Source: AC-69 sp044867345 (GTDB lineage: Bacteria; Actinomycetota; UBA4738; HRBIN12). Taken from it: a stretch of DNA of 64,000 nucleotides. The notes beneath the pieces were generated by a model. The model did no database searches. It had not been told where the DNA came from and saw nothing but the letters and a program-made list of their open reading frames with translations. This document shows positions 23,597-32,426 of this stretch, piece by piece (within the stretch, counting starts at the first letter, position 1; each line of letters starts with the position of its first letter). A program made the translations under genes and the position numbers. Location of the stretch: assembly GCA_044867345.1 (NCBI GenBank), contig JBIOUU010000186.1:4287-68286 (forward strand). Direction: 5' to 3'.

Positions 23597-25123
23597 GTGC
23601 GCCTGGAGTTGAGGGGGATCACCAAGCGCTTCCCGGGCGTCGTGGCCAACGATCACGTCGACCTCGAGGTCGAGGAGGGCGAGATCCTGGCGCTCCTCGG
23701 CGAGAACGGTGCCGGCAAGACCACCCTCATGAACATCCTCTACGGCCTGTACCACGCCGACGAGGGGGAGATCCTGATCGACGCGGAGCCGGTCAAGTTC
23801 CGCGACCCGGGCGACGCGATCCGCGCAGGGCTCGGCATGGTGCACCAGCACTTCATGCTGATCCCGGTGTTCACGGTCACCGAGAACGTCATCCTCGGCA
23901 TCGAGCCGACGGGGCCGCTCGGCTGGCTCGACCGCCGGCGGGCCCGCACGAGGGTCTCGGAGCTCAGCCAGACCTACGGCCTGGCCGTTCCACCAGACGC
24001 GATGGTGGAGGAGCTGCCGGTGGGCGTGCAGCAACGAGTGGAGATCCTGAAGGCGCTCTACCGCGAGGCCCAGGTCCTGATCCTGGACGAGCCGACCGCC
24101 GTGCTCACGCCCCAGGAAACCGAGGAGCTCTTCGCCGTGATGCGATCGCTCAAGGCGGGCGGCAAGTCGGTCATCTTCATCACGCACAAGCTGAAAGAGG
24201 TGCTCGCGGTGGCCGACCGGATCACGGTCCTCCGGGGTGGCAAGGTCGTCGGGACGACGACGCCGGAGGCGGCCAGGGAGGCCGAGCTCGCATCGATGAT
24301 GGTTGGCCGGGCGGTCAGCCTCACCGTGGAGAAGGGCCCGCCGGCGCCCAAGGAACCGGTGCTGGAGGTGGCGGACCTCGTCGTGCTGGACGACCGGGCC
24401 CAGGTGGCCGTGGACGGAGTTTCGTTCGACGTGCGGGCCGGCGAGATCGTGTGCGTCGCCGGCGTCCAGGGCAACGGGCAGACGGAGCTCGTGGAAGCGC
24501 TGACGGGGCTCCGGCAGTCGGCTTCGGGCGAGGTTCGGCTGAAGGATCGCGACATCGCGAAGGCCACGCCAAAGCAGGTCCTCGAGGCGGGAGTGGGACA
24601 CGTACCGGAGGATCGCCAGCGCGACGGCCTGATCGTGGACTTCACGATCGCCGACAACCTGGTCTTGAACACGTACGACCGCTCGCCGTTCGCCCGCCGG
24701 ATGGTTCGGGATCAGGGAGCGATCCGCGAGTCGGCCCTCGCGCGCGTGCGCGAGTTCGACATCCGGACACCGTCGGTCGACATCCCGGCCAGGAACCTCT
24801 CGGGTGGGAACCAGCAGAAGGTCGTGGTGGCGCGGGAGCTCTCACGTCCCATCTCCCTGCTCATCGCAAGCCAGCCCACCCGCGGCCTGGATGTCGGATC
24901 GATCGAGTACATCCATCGGCAGATCGTGAAGCAGCGGGACGCGGGCATCGCGGTGCTGATCGTCTCCTCCGAGCTCGACGAGGTGCTCGCCCTGGGCGAC
25001 CGGATCGCGGTCATGTATCGAGGCCGGATCGTGGACATCGTCCAGGCGAAGGAGGCCACTCGGGACGAGCTCGGCCTGATGATGGCCGGCGCGACCGAAG
25101 CGAAGGCGGCGGCGAGTGGCTGA
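23597..25123 (+). CDS. Nucleoside ABC importer, double ATP-binding protein
   Basis: This 508-residue protein has two fused ABC ATPases. The first has Walker A GENGAGKTT and Walker B VLILDEPTAVL with a weakened signature (LPVGVQQ). The second has a degenerate Walker A (GVQGNGQTE, Gln for Lys), signature LSGGNQQ and Walker B LLIASQPTRGLD without the acidic residue, as is usual for the second domain of this transporter family. It energises uptake with the BMP lipoprotein and the permeases. The GTG at 23597 has a GGGAGG site upstream, and the next gene overlaps it by eight bases. Confidence 0.93.
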   Translation: MRLELRGITKRFPGVVANDHVDLEVEEGEILALLGENGAGKTTLMNILYGLYHADEGEILIDAEPVKFRDPGDAIRAGLGMVHQHFMLIPVFTVTENVILGIEPTGPLGWLDRRRARTRVSELSQTYGLAVPPDAMVEELPVGVQQRVEILKALYREAQVLILDEPTAVLTPQETEELFAVMRSLKAGGKSVIFITHKLKEVLAVADRITVLRGGKVVGTTTPEAAREAELASMMVGRAVSLTVEKGPPAPKEPVLEVADLVVLDDRAQVAVDGVSFDVRAGEIVCVAGVQGNGQTELVEALTGLRQSASGEVRLKDRDIAKATPKQVLEAGVGHVPEDRQRDGLIVDFTIADNLVLNTYDRSPFARRMVRDQGAIRESALARVREFDIRTPSVDIPARNLSGGNQQKVVVARELSRPISLLIASQPTRGLDVGSIEYIHRQIVKQRDAGIAVLIVSSELDEVLALGDRIAVMYRGRIVDIVQAKEATRDELGLMMAGATEAKAAASG

Positions 25124-26375
25124 GCAGGTCATCGCGGAGAAGGTCGAGCAACCGGAGGCCCCGGCCCCGCAGCCGGCCCAGCCCAAAGAACACTGGTGGG
25201 ACAGGCTCATCGTCCCCGCCCTCGCGGTGATCACGGCCCTGGCCATCGGCGCGCTCGTGATCGTGTTCTCCGACACCGACATCCTGAAGAGCTGGTCGGG
25301 ATTCTTCGTGCATCCGGCGGACACGCTCCGCATCTCCGGCCAAGCTATCTGGGACTCGTATTACGCCCTGTTCACGGGGGCGTTCGGAAGCCCCACGGAG
25401 CTCTGGCGCGGGATCACCTCGGGGAGTTGGACGGAGTTCCAGAACGCGCTCTACCCGCTCTCCGAGACCATCGTCACCGCCACACCGTTGATCTTCGCCG
25501 GCCTGGCCGTGGCGATCGGATTCCACGCCGGTTTGTTCAACATCGGCGCGGAGGGCCAGATCACGGTGGGGGCCGTCGTCGCGGCCGCGGTGGGATTCTC
25601 GTTCCCGGGCCTGCCGGGGTTCCTCCACGTCATCCTGATCGTCCTGGCTGGCTTCGTGGGTGGCGCGGTCTGGGGTTTCATCCCCGGCATCCTGAAGGCG
25701 AAGACCGGGGCCCACGAGGTCATCGTCACGATCATGCTGAACTGGATCTCCTATCCTCTGGCCTTCTACTTCCTCAGCCATAGCTTCTTCCAGCGACCGG
25801 GCCGGACCGACCCCATCTCGAAGCCGGTCCACGGGGCGTTCCCATTGCTCCTGGGGTCAGGGTTGCGAGTGCATGCCGGGATCCTCCTGGCACTCCTGGT
25901 TGCGGCAGCGGTGGGGTTCCTCATCTACCGGACCACCAACGGCTTCGAGTTCCGCGCGGTCGGTGCGAACCCCGACGCCGCCCGGGCGGCCGGGATCAGC
26001 CCGGGCCGCACGTATGTGCTCGTCATGACGCTCGCCGGCGGTCTTGCGGGGCTCGCCGGATCCAATCAGCTGCTTTCCGTTACGCCCAGCCTCACACCCG
26101 GGTTCTCCTCTGGCTTCGGTTTCGACGCCATCGCGCTCGCCCTCCTCGGGCGCTCGAACCCGTGGGGGGTGGCTACCGCGGCCATCCTGTTCGGCGCGAT
26201 GCGAGCAGGTTCCCGAGCCATGCAGGCTGCCACCGCGACGCCCGTCGACATCGTCGTCGTGATCCAGGCGCTCGTGATCGTGTTCATCGCCGCCCCGTCG
26301 CTCGTCCGGGCCATCTATCGGATCAAGGTGAAGCGGCCCGAGGGCCTCGAGATCCTCACGAAGGGGCTGGCCTGA
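25116..26375 (+). CDS. Nucleoside ABC transporter permease (first)
   Basis: This 419-residue permease has a Pro/Glu-rich N-terminus and about nine membrane helices. It carries the branched-chain-type permease signatures FAGLAVAIGFHAGLFNIGAEGQ and ARAAGISPGRTYVLVMTLAGGLAGLAG (the EAA-like loop). It is the YufP type. The GTG at 25116 overlaps the ATPase gene by eight bases and its stop overlaps the next ATG as TGATG, so expression is coupled. It forms the membrane channel with the second permease. Confidence 0.92.
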   Translation: MAEQVIAEKVEQPEAPAPQPAQPKEHWWDRLIVPALAVITALAIGALVIVFSDTDILKSWSGFFVHPADTLRISGQAIWDSYYALFTGAFGSPTELWRGITSGSWTEFQNALYPLSETIVTATPLIFAGLAVAIGFHAGLFNIGAEGQITVGAVVAAAVGFSFPGLPGFLHVILIVLAGFVGGAVWGFIPGILKAKTGAHEVIVTIMLNWISYPLAFYFLSHSFFQRPGRTDPISKPVHGAFPLLLGSGLRVHAGILLALLVAAAVGFLIYRTTNGFEFRAVGANPDAARAAGISPGRTYVLVMTLAGGLAGLAGSNQLLSVTPSLTPGFSSGFGFDAIALALLGRSNPWGVATAAILFGAMRAGSRAMQAATATPVDIVVVIQALVIVFIAAPSLVRAIYRIKVKRPEGLEILTKGLA

Positions 26376-27655
26376 TGGCGGTCTCCCCGACCGCGATCCG
26401 CGGCCAGGTCGTCGCCGAGACCACGACCAGGGCTCGGGTCCTCGGGATCCTGTTCCTGCTGTTTGCCCTGGCCATACTGTTGCTCTTCGGCCTTGGCTCC
26501 GACCCCGCCTTGAGGACGACGTTCCAGCTGAACCAGACCGGTACGGGGACCACTGCGTTGCGGCTCCCCGACCTGGTGATCCCGTCCAGGGGAACCGCTT
26601 TTCTCCTGTCGGCGATCTGCGCGTTCCTGGCCGGCGTGCAGCTCACCCGGGGCTTCGGCCGACGGACGAACCTGATCCTCGGCATCGTCGTGTTCGTCTT
26701 CGTGTTCGCCTTCCTGACGTGGGCCGCGCGGGACAACTCCCTGAACCTCCTCGGGATGCTGCAGAGCACGCTGCTGCGATCGGTGCCCATCACGTTCGGA
26801 GCGCTCTCCGGCGTGTTGTGCGAGCGATCGGGGATCATCAACATCGCGATCGAGGGCATGCTCCTCTCCGCGGCATTCACGGGGTCGGTGGTCGGCAGTG
26901 CGACGCACAGCCTGTGGATGGGTTTGATCGGCGGGGCGATCGTCGGTGGGCTGCTCGGGGCGTTCCTGGCGCTCCTGTCGATCCGCTACGTCGTCAACCA
27001 GATCATCGCCGGCACGGTCATCAACATCTTCGCCCTGGGCATCACGGGATTCCTCTCCGCACGGATCCTCGAGCAGTATCAGAACCTCAACAATCCAGGA
27101 CGGTTCGAGCCCGTCACCATCCCGCTGCTCTCCAAGATCCCCGTCCTCGGGCCCGTGCTGTTCGACGAGAACGTCTTCGTCTACATCATGTTCGTGTTGA
27201 TCGTCGCCATCTACCTGGGACTGTTCGAGACGCGTTGGGGCCTCCGCGTGCGAGCCGTGGGCGAGCACCCCCGAGCCGCCGACACGGTCGGGATCAAGGT
27301 GCTCTACACGAGATATCGCAACGTGATCCTCGGGGGGATGGTCGCCGGGATCGGGGGCGCGTACTTCACGCTCGGCTCGGTGGGACGGTTCGACGAGAAC
27401 ATGACGGCCGGCCGCGGGTTCATCGGCCTGGCCGCGATGATCTTCGGCCGGTGGAATCCCGTCGGGGCGTTCCTCGCGGCCCTGGTCTTCGGCTTCGCGG
27501 ACTCGCTCCAGACCAAGCTGTCGATCCTGCAGGTCCCCATCCCCTCGGAGTTCCTGCAGATGGCCCCGTACCTCGTGACGATCTTCGTCGTGGCCGGGGT
27601 CGTGCGCAAGGCAAGGCCGCCGGCCGCAGACGGACAGCCCTACCTCAAGGAGTAG
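26375..27655 (+). CDS. Nucleoside ABC transporter permease (second)
   Basis: This 426-residue permease of the YufQ type has about ten helices and the core GALSGVLCERSGIINIAIEGMLL and VGEHPRAADTVGIKVLYTRYRNVILGGMVAGIGGAY. The ATG at 26375 sits in TGATG with the first permease's stop. It completes the BMP importer. Its 3' end overlaps the convergent isochorismatase-like gene by eleven bases. Confidence 0.92.
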   Translation: MAVSPTAIRGQVVAETTTRARVLGILFLLFALAILLLFGLGSDPALRTTFQLNQTGTGTTALRLPDLVIPSRGTAFLLSAICAFLAGVQLTRGFGRRTNLILGIVVFVFVFAFLTWAARDNSLNLLGMLQSTLLRSVPITFGALSGVLCERSGIINIAIEGMLLSAAFTGSVVGSATHSLWMGLIGGAIVGGLLGAFLALLSIRYVVNQIIAGTVINIFALGITGFLSARILEQYQNLNNPGRFEPVTIPLLSKIPVLGPVLFDENVFVYIMFVLIVAIYLGLFETRWGLRVRAVGEHPRAADTVGIKVLYTRYRNVILGGMVAGIGGAYFTLGSVGRFDENMTAGRGFIGLAAMIFGRWNPVGAFLAALVFGFADSLQTKLSILQVPIPSEFLQMAPYLVTIFVVAGVVRKARPPAADGQPYLKE

Positions 27656-28247
27656 CCGCGCCCGCTCTCGGCGCGCCTGCCACGGATTCGCCGATCCGAC
27701 GCAACTCATCGTCCACCGTGGTCAGGGTGATCTGCGGTGCGAACCCGTTCGCCAGCCCGAGGGCGCGCTCGTGTGCATCCGCCGTCGCGCCACGGCAGGC
27801 ATCGGCCACGATCCGCACGAACATGCCGTCGTCGGCGGCGGGGAGCGCCGTGGAGATCACGCAGCAGTCGGTAGCGACTCCGCAGAGCACCAGCGTCTTC
27901 GACGCCCCCGCCAAGGTCCGAAGCTCCGGCCCCCATTTGGAGAACCGCTCCTTGTCCAGGGTGGGGACCCGCCGCGACGCCCACGGCTCGACCAGCTCCA
28001 GCCACTCGCGGCGCTCCGGTTTCGCCACTTCGCTCCACAGCTCGAAGTAAGGCACCCAGCTCCCCTCGGGATGCTCGGGCACGCCGTAGCGAGTAAACAC
28101 GACCCTGTCGCCGAACGCGCCAACGAGCCTGTCGATGGGCTCGACGATCTCGTCGAACCCGGGGGTGGCCCACGGGCTCTCAGGGTCGCGGAAGACGTGC
28201 TGCATGTCGACGACGACGAGCAGCGGGGACGAGACCGGCTCGCTCAT
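27645..28247 (-). CDS. Isochorismatase-like cysteine hydrolase
   Basis: This 200-residue protein has the isochorismatase fold with the Asp of VVVDMQ (near 14), a Lys in LDKERFSKWG and the nucleophile motif GVATDCCV, in which the second Cys (before Val) is the presumed catalytic one. Relatives hydrolyse N-carbamoyl amines, ureidoacrylate or nicotinamide. Its ATG overlaps the NCS1 permease stop as ATGA, so it probably acts on what that permease imports, perhaps a pyrimidine or amide. The stop overlaps the convergent transporter gene. Confidence 0.85.
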   Translation of the reverse strand: MSEPVSSPLLVVVDMQHVFRDPESPWATPGFDEIVEPIDRLVGAFGDRVVFTRYGVPEHPEGSWVPYFELWSEVAKPERREWLELVEPWASRRVPTLDKERFSKWGPELRTLAGASKTLVLCGVATDCCVISTALPAADDGMFVRIVADACRGATADAHERALGLANGFAPQITLTTVDDELRRIGESVAGAPRAGAATP

Positions 28248-29734
28248 GATTGGCCCGCCATCGCGGATCTCGCGGCCGAACGGGCTGGCACGAGCTTGCT
28301 CAAGACGGCGTAGAGGGCTCCCGCCAGGATGAACCCGATGAACAGACCGATGCTGCTCGAGGCGAGCGCGGAGTCCTCCCAGCCGAACCACCGCAGCAGG
28401 TAGCCGACCCACGAGAAGATCGGGGCAGACGACGTGACCAGGCCGAGCCCCACGAACGAGGCCACCAGGAACGCGACGACGCCCGCCGGGTTGACCGTGC
28501 CGTAGATCCCTTCGCTCGCGTACAGATCGCGCTCCGAATACCCGCCCCGTCTCCGGAACACGGCCATGTCGGTGAGGAAGATCGCGGCCCATGCTGCGAG
28601 AAGGACGCCGAGCGTGATCAGGAATCCGATGAACGGGCCCACGAAGTTCGGCGCGAAGAAGAGGAGGTAGATGTTCCCCACGATCATGAGGGCGCCATCG
28701 ATGGCCACGGACTGGTACCGCGGGATCTTCAGCCCGAGCGTGAGCAGGTTGAGTCCCGAGGAGTAGATGTCGAGCACCGCCCCGGCCACCAGTCCGCCCA
28801 CCGCGACGAGCATGTACGGCACGAGGAACCAGGTCGGCAGGGGTTCGGCCAGCACGCCGATCGGGTTGGCCGAGGTGGCCAGAGCCTGATTGTTCGCCGC
28901 GAGGAGCACCCCGAAGATGATGAGGATGATCGGGGCGACGCTCGCACCGAACACGGTCCACCCCACTACCGCCCGCGAGCTCGAGGACCTGGGCAGGTAC
29001 CGGCTGTAGTCGGCGGCGGCGTTCACCCAGCCGATCCCCAGGCCGGCCATGATGATGGAGGTGCCCCCCACGAGCCCTCCCCAGAACGGGCCGGATGGGA
29101 GGGAGGTCACCTTGCCCCAGTCGATCTCCGACCACACGAGCGCCATGAACACCACCGTGAGCACGGCGAAGGCCCAGGTGAACCAGGTCTGGATCCTGAC
29201 GATCGTGGCGTGGCCGAGAAGCCCCACGGCGATCGTGGCCGCCGCGACGATCACGAACGAGACCGCGAGCGCCAGGTCCCCGTGCACCCAGCCCAACCTG
29301 GCCAGCACCGTCTCGGCGGCGAACGTGGATAGGGCCACCAGGATGATCTCCCAACCGACCAACGAGATGTAGCTGACCAGTGTGGGGAGCGCGTTGCCGA
29401 CCACCCCGAACGACGCCCGGGACAGGATCAGCGTCGGTGCTCCGCCGAGCTTGCCCGCAAGGCTCACGTAGCCGACCAGGAAGAACGACAGGACCGTACC
29501 GACGGCTGCGGCCAGCACGGCCTGGGGCAGGTTCAGGCCGTAGAAGACGACCAGGAACGCGCCGTAGGTGACGCCCAGGATGCTGATGTTGGCGGCGCAC
29601 CACACCCAGAACAGCTCGATCGGCGCCCCATGCCGGTCCGACTCGGGGATGGGGTCGATCCCGTGGGTCTCGATGCTCCAGACCCGGTCGCTCTCCGGCT
29701 GCCCCCCCGTCGTTCGCTCAACCTCAATGCCCAT
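28244..29734 (-). CDS. NCS1-family nucleobase/cytosine-type permease
   Basis: This 496-residue secondary transporter has about twelve membrane helices. The NCS1 signatures include the N-terminal PIPESDRHG followed by FWVWCAANISILGVTYG, SRASFGVVGNALP and YSRYLPRSSSS. It imports purines, cytosine, allantoin or thiamine-like compounds with Na+ or H+; the substrate here is unknown. The ATG at 29734 has an AGGGGG site. It is operonic with the cysteine hydrolase through ATGA. It lies next to the nucleoside ABC importer and upp, so a nucleobase is the most plausible substrate. Confidence 0.88.
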   Translation of the reverse strand: MGIEVERTTGGQPESDRVWSIETHGIDPIPESDRHGAPIELFWVWCAANISILGVTYGAFLVVFYGLNLPQAVLAAAVGTVLSFFLVGYVSLAGKLGGAPTLILSRASFGVVGNALPTLVSYISLVGWEIILVALSTFAAETVLARLGWVHGDLALAVSFVIVAAATIAVGLLGHATIVRIQTWFTWAFAVLTVVFMALVWSEIDWGKVTSLPSGPFWGGLVGGTSIIMAGLGIGWVNAAADYSRYLPRSSSSRAVVGWTVFGASVAPIILIIFGVLLAANNQALATSANPIGVLAEPLPTWFLVPYMLVAVGGLVAGAVLDIYSSGLNLLTLGLKIPRYQSVAIDGALMIVGNIYLLFFAPNFVGPFIGFLITLGVLLAAWAAIFLTDMAVFRRRGGYSERDLYASEGIYGTVNPAGVVAFLVASFVGLGLVTSSAPIFSWVGYLLRWFGWEDSALASSSIGLFIGFILAGALYAVLSKLVPARSAARSAMAGQS

Positions 29735-29837
29735 GGCACCCCCTGGTGGGCGATTGTCGCCGCCCACGGTTCGAGGCGTCAACGAGGATGCTCGTGGGAC
29801 ACTACGCGCGAGGGGAGACGTGGGGTCGAGCACTTCG

Positions 29838-30248
29838 ATGATCGACGATATCCGGGAGCGGTTCGCTCGATCCGGATTCCACACCTGGATCGGGCTGCGC
29901 TTGGAGCGCGTGGAGCCCGGTGAGGTCGACGTCGCCCTCGATCTCGAACCGCATCATCTGAACCTCCTGGGCCTCCTGCATGGTGGCCTGATCGCCACGC
30001 TCGCCGACACGGCCACCGGTCTCGCCTATCGCACGGTCCTCGCGCCCGGCACGCGCCACGTGACGACCCACCTGTGCGTGGCGTTCCTTTCCCCCGGACG
30101 CGCCGGAACGGTCACGGCCCGGGGGAAGGTGGTGAAGGCCGGTGAGCGGTTCGGCTATGCGGAGGCCGATGTCGTCGGCCCGGAGGACGAGCTCCTGGCC
30201 CGGGCGACGGCGACGTTCACCGTGTCACCGGAGCCCGCGGGTCAGTAG
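29838..30248 (+). CDS. PaaI-like hotdog-fold thioesterase
   Basis: This 136-residue protein has the hotdog signature HGGLIATLADTATGLA (near 59-74), with the catalytic Asp in LAD, and the strand set VTTHLCVAFL. It should hydrolyse an acyl-CoA or phenylacetyl-CoA-type thioester. A GTG at 29820 with AGGGGAG close upstream is an alternative start and would add six residues. The 3' end overlaps the convergent SCP2 gene by seven bases. No partner enzymes are adjacent. Confidence 0.85.
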   Translation: MIDDIRERFARSGFHTWIGLRLERVEPGEVDVALDLEPHHLNLLGLLHGGLIATLADTATGLAYRTVLAPGTRHVTTHLCVAFLSPGRAGTVTARGKVVKAGERFGYAEADVVGPEDELLARATATFTVSPEPAGQ

Positions 30249-30625
30249 TCGACGTCCATCTCCTGCATGACCTTCGGCAGCTCGGAGATCGCCCCCTGCA
30301 GCTGCATCAGCAGCATCATGTTGCCGGAGATCCGGAGCTTCCCGCTCATGAACGCCGTGACCGGATTGAGCTCGCTCTTGGCCAGCGCCACCGCCGTGTC
30401 GTAGTCCTGCGTGATGGTGGCGTCGGGGGTTCCGATCTCGCCCTGGCCCATGTCGATCGAGCCGCCCTGGATCTTGATCCAGTAGCGACGCTCCCCGTCG
30501 GGGCCGGTGATGACCTGCTGGAGCGTGGCGGAGGCCGACCCGGCCGCCTTCTTGAAGGAGTCGGTCGCGTTCAGCCGGCCCTTCAGCTCGGCCGTCCACT
30601 CTTCGGAGAGGAACTGCACGGGCAC
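30242..30625 (-). CDS. SCP2 sterol-carrier-like protein
   Basis: This 127-residue protein has the SCP2 fold: a helix-first N-terminus (SEEWTAELKGRLNATDSFKKAA), then YWIKIQGGSIDMGQGE, DATITQDYDTAVALAKSELN, and MSGKLRISGNMMLLMQLQGA. Bacterial members bind hydrophobic ligands such as fatty acyl chains. The GTG at 30625 is supported by AGGAGG five bases upstream. It is convergent with the thioesterase gene, and a lipid role for both is only an inference. Confidence 0.85.
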   Translation of the reverse strand: MPVQFLSEEWTAELKGRLNATDSFKKAAGSASATLQQVITGPDGERRYWIKIQGGSIDMGQGEIGTPDATITQDYDTAVALAKSELNPVTAFMSGKLRISGNMMLLMQLQGAISELPKVMQEMDVDY

Positions 30626-30743
30626 GAAAGCCTCCTGGGGTCGCCGGGGTCGGAAGCCAGGCAGTATAGCCAGTGCGCGTTACCGAATGCCGCCGATCGC
30701 TGTCAAAGCCAACCGTACGGAGACAGCCAGAGGAGGTGTGCTC

Positions 30744-31073
30744 ATGTACGTCTTCGCGACAGTGGCCTTTCTGGGTCTTGCAGTGGCCAAGCTCGTCGAT
30801 CTGGTGGGTGGCTACGTGAACGTCCGCCGCCCGGTCCGGCCGTTCCTCGCATTCCTGGCCGGCATCGGCATCGCCTGGGCCGCGGACCTCTCGATGTTCG
30901 CCGGGTTCGGCATCGGCCTTCGGACCCTGTGGATGGGACCGGTGGCGACGGGCCTCGTGATCGGTGGCCTGGCCTGCGCGTGGCACGAGGTGCTCGACGT
31001 CCTGGCCTCGTACGCCCGCCGGGTGAACGACCAGGCCACGGAGATCGAGACCAGGATTCCGCGGGCCGCGTAG
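30744..31073 (+). CDS. Small membrane protein, three helices
   Basis: This 109-residue protein has three predicted membrane segments, about 2-22, 32-55 and 60-82, then a short charged tail with a Glu/Arg pattern. Its ATG is preceded by AGAGGAGG. No family is recognised. It lies between the SCP2 gene and a terminator hairpin. Confidence 0.6.
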   Translation: MYVFATVAFLGLAVAKLVDLVGGYVNVRRPVRPFLAFLAGIGIAWAADLSMFAGFGIGLRTLWMGPVATGLVIGGLACAWHEVLDVLASYARRVNDQATEIETRIPRAA

Positions 31074-31092
31074 CGGTTCGGGGTAGGACGAT

Positions 31093-31125
31093 GGAGGGCC
31101 GCCCGCGAACGCGGGGCGGCCCTCC
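31093..31125. terminator. Strong bidirectional hairpin terminator
   Basis: GGAGGGCCGCCC and its complement GGGCGGCCCTCC, with an inner GCG/CGC extension, form a 15-bp GC-rich stem. It separates the convergent small membrane protein and histidine phosphatase genes and can serve both. Confidence 0.75.
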
Positions 31126-31135
31126 GCGAGCTGTT

Positions 31136-31783
31136 TCACTGCTGGAACAGCTGAGGGTCCGACAGGTGGAGCACGTCGTTCAGGAACCGGACCCGCCGGC
31201 TCGATCCCTCGACCTCCACCGAGTTCAGCGAGCTGTTCTCCGGCAGGAAGAACATCTCGTTCTCGACCAGCAACAGCGGCCCGAGGTAGGCGTTGATCAC
31301 GCCGCCGTGGGCCACGACGAAGACGTCGCCCACGGCATGCCGCTCCAGGATCGACTCGATGGCGTCGTGCACGCGCGTGCGGAACGCATCAATCGCCTCT
31401 CCACCCGGCGCCCGATGCCAGATCGCCCGCTGGCTCCGGACCAGGCCCACGAGCTCGGGATCCGACGCCAGGATGTCCTCGAAGCTCACGTTCTCCCACC
31501 GTCCGATGTGGGCCTCCATGAGGTCGTCGTCGTAGGTCACCTCGATCCCCGAGGCGTCCGCGAACGGCGCGATGGTCTGCCGAGCTCGACGAAGCGGGGA
31601 TGAGTACACCGCCGCGGGCCGCTCCATCAGCACGAGCCGGCGGGCCAGGAGCTCGGCCTGCTCCCGGCCCACGTCGTCGAGCGGCGGGTCCCACTGTGGA
31701 CCCCTCGGCGTGTCCAGGAGGTCGTTCGAGGATTGGTCGGACCGGCCGTGGCGGATCAGGAACAGGATCCGGGACGCGTTCAC
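31136..31783 (-). CDS. Histidine phosphatase (phosphoglycerate-mutase-like)
   Basis: This 215-residue protein begins with LIRHGRSDQSS, the RHG motif whose His is phosphorylated, and has a second His in VVAHGGVINAYLG. Other catalytic arginines are in SSPLRRARQT, and the proton-donor Glu is in the DLMEAHIGRWE stretch. The substrate is unknown; sugar phosphates and small phosphoesters are possible. The GTG at 31783 overlaps the upstream gene stop as GTGA. Confidence 0.88.
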   Translation of the reverse strand: MNASRILFLIRHGRSDQSSNDLLDTPRGPQWDPPLDDVGREQAELLARRLVLMERPAAVYSSPLRRARQTIAPFADASGIEVTYDDDLMEAHIGRWENVSFEDILASDPELVGLVRSQRAIWHRAPGGEAIDAFRTRVHDAIESILERHAVGDVFVVAHGGVINAYLGPLLLVENEMFFLPENSSLNSVEVEGSSRRVRFLNDVLHLSDPQLFQQ

Positions 31784-32139
31784 CGGGCGCGGCGATCGGC
31801 CCGTCTGCGGTTCCACGCCCGGGCGAAGGCCTCGACATCCTCACGCCGCCACACGCGTCCCGAGGCCAGTCGCGCCACCGGCTCGGGGAACGATCCCCGG
31901 TCCACGTAGGTGATCACTCGCCGGCGGTCCCATCCCAGGATCGCGGCGGCCTCGGCCACGCCGGCCAGCGCCGGAGTGACCTCGACGATCAACGACACGC
32001 CGTGTCCGGCGGCTCGGCGCAGCCTGGCCAGGCAGCGGGCTCGCGACGATCCCGAGACTTGGACGCCCGTGGATGGGATGCGGCCGGTCCAGCCATCGCG
32101 CGTGGGCATGAGGGTCGCCCGGACCTGCCGAGTGGGCAC
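31780..32139 (-). CDS. HicB-like N-terminus plus AlpA-like helix-turn-helix protein
   Basis: This 119-residue protein has a strand-rich N-terminal half (VRATLMPTRDGWTGRIPSTG, residues 6-25) that looks like a HicB-type partial RNase-H-like fold. The C-terminal half is a winged helix-turn-helix like AlpA/MerR excisionases (VAEAAAILGWDRRRVITY near 69-86, GRVWRREDVEAF near 98-109). It probably binds DNA. TATCAT lies six bases before the GTG at 32139, indicating a leaderless mRNA. No HicA toxin gene is adjacent. It is coupled to the phosphatase gene by GTGA. Confidence 0.6.
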   Translation of the reverse strand: MPTRQVRATLMPTRDGWTGRIPSTGVQVSGSSRARCLARLRRAAGHGVSLIVEVTPALAGVAEAAAILGWDRRRVITYVDRGSFPEPVARLASGRVWRREDVEAFARAWNRRRADRRAR

Positions 32140-32145
32140 CGGCCG

Positions 32146-32151
32146 ATGATA
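32146..32151 (-). promoter_or_regulatory. -10 hexamer for the HicB/AlpA-like gene, leaderless arrangement
   Basis: TATCAT is read on the minus strand from 32151 to 32146, then six bases, then the GTG at 32139. A good -10 match. Confidence 0.5.
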
Positions 32152-32162
32152 GCGACGGCGGC

Positions 32163-32426
32163 TCAGCGGCCCCGGGTCCTGCGGAGCTCGCTCCGCCAGC
32201 ACTCGGTGTGCCAGTGCCGGCGCTCGTCGGGCTGGTCCTGCGGGACCACCACCAGGTGCCAGACATCCGCGCGGATCTCGTGGTCGCAGCCCGGACAGCG
32301 GTAGGGCTTGTCGCTGCTTACCCGGCGGACGTCGAACCCCGGGGCGAGGGCCCAGGTCGGCCCCGCCGACTGCGGCACCCGGGCCGCCTCGACCGGCTCC
32401 GGCGCACGGCGGTTCTTCCTCGGCAT
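32163..32426 (-). CDS. Small Cys/His zinc-site protein
   Basis: This 87-residue protein has CPGCDHE at residues 44-50 and WHTECW near 72-77, a C-x2-C...H-x2-C arrangement that should bind one zinc. Similar short actinobacterial proteins are annotated as ATP/GTP-binding, but I see no P-loop here. The ATG at 32426 overlaps the upstream hydrolase stop in TGATG. Function unknown. Confidence 0.6.
   Translation of the reverse strand: MPRKNRRAPEPVEAARVPQSAGPTWALAPGFDVRRVSSDKPYRCPGCDHEIRADVWHLVVVPQDQPDERRHWHTECWRSELRRTRGR

Noticed and set aside
22448..24601. Very long open frames on the strand opposite real genes (here 717 codons; also 4753-7023 with 756 codons and 51015-53852 with 945 codons)
   Set aside because: They lie antisense to clear families (BMP lipoprotein and ATPase, FtsH, C45/TldD), have low-complexity Arg/Pro/Gly/His composition, and result from high GC; they match no family.
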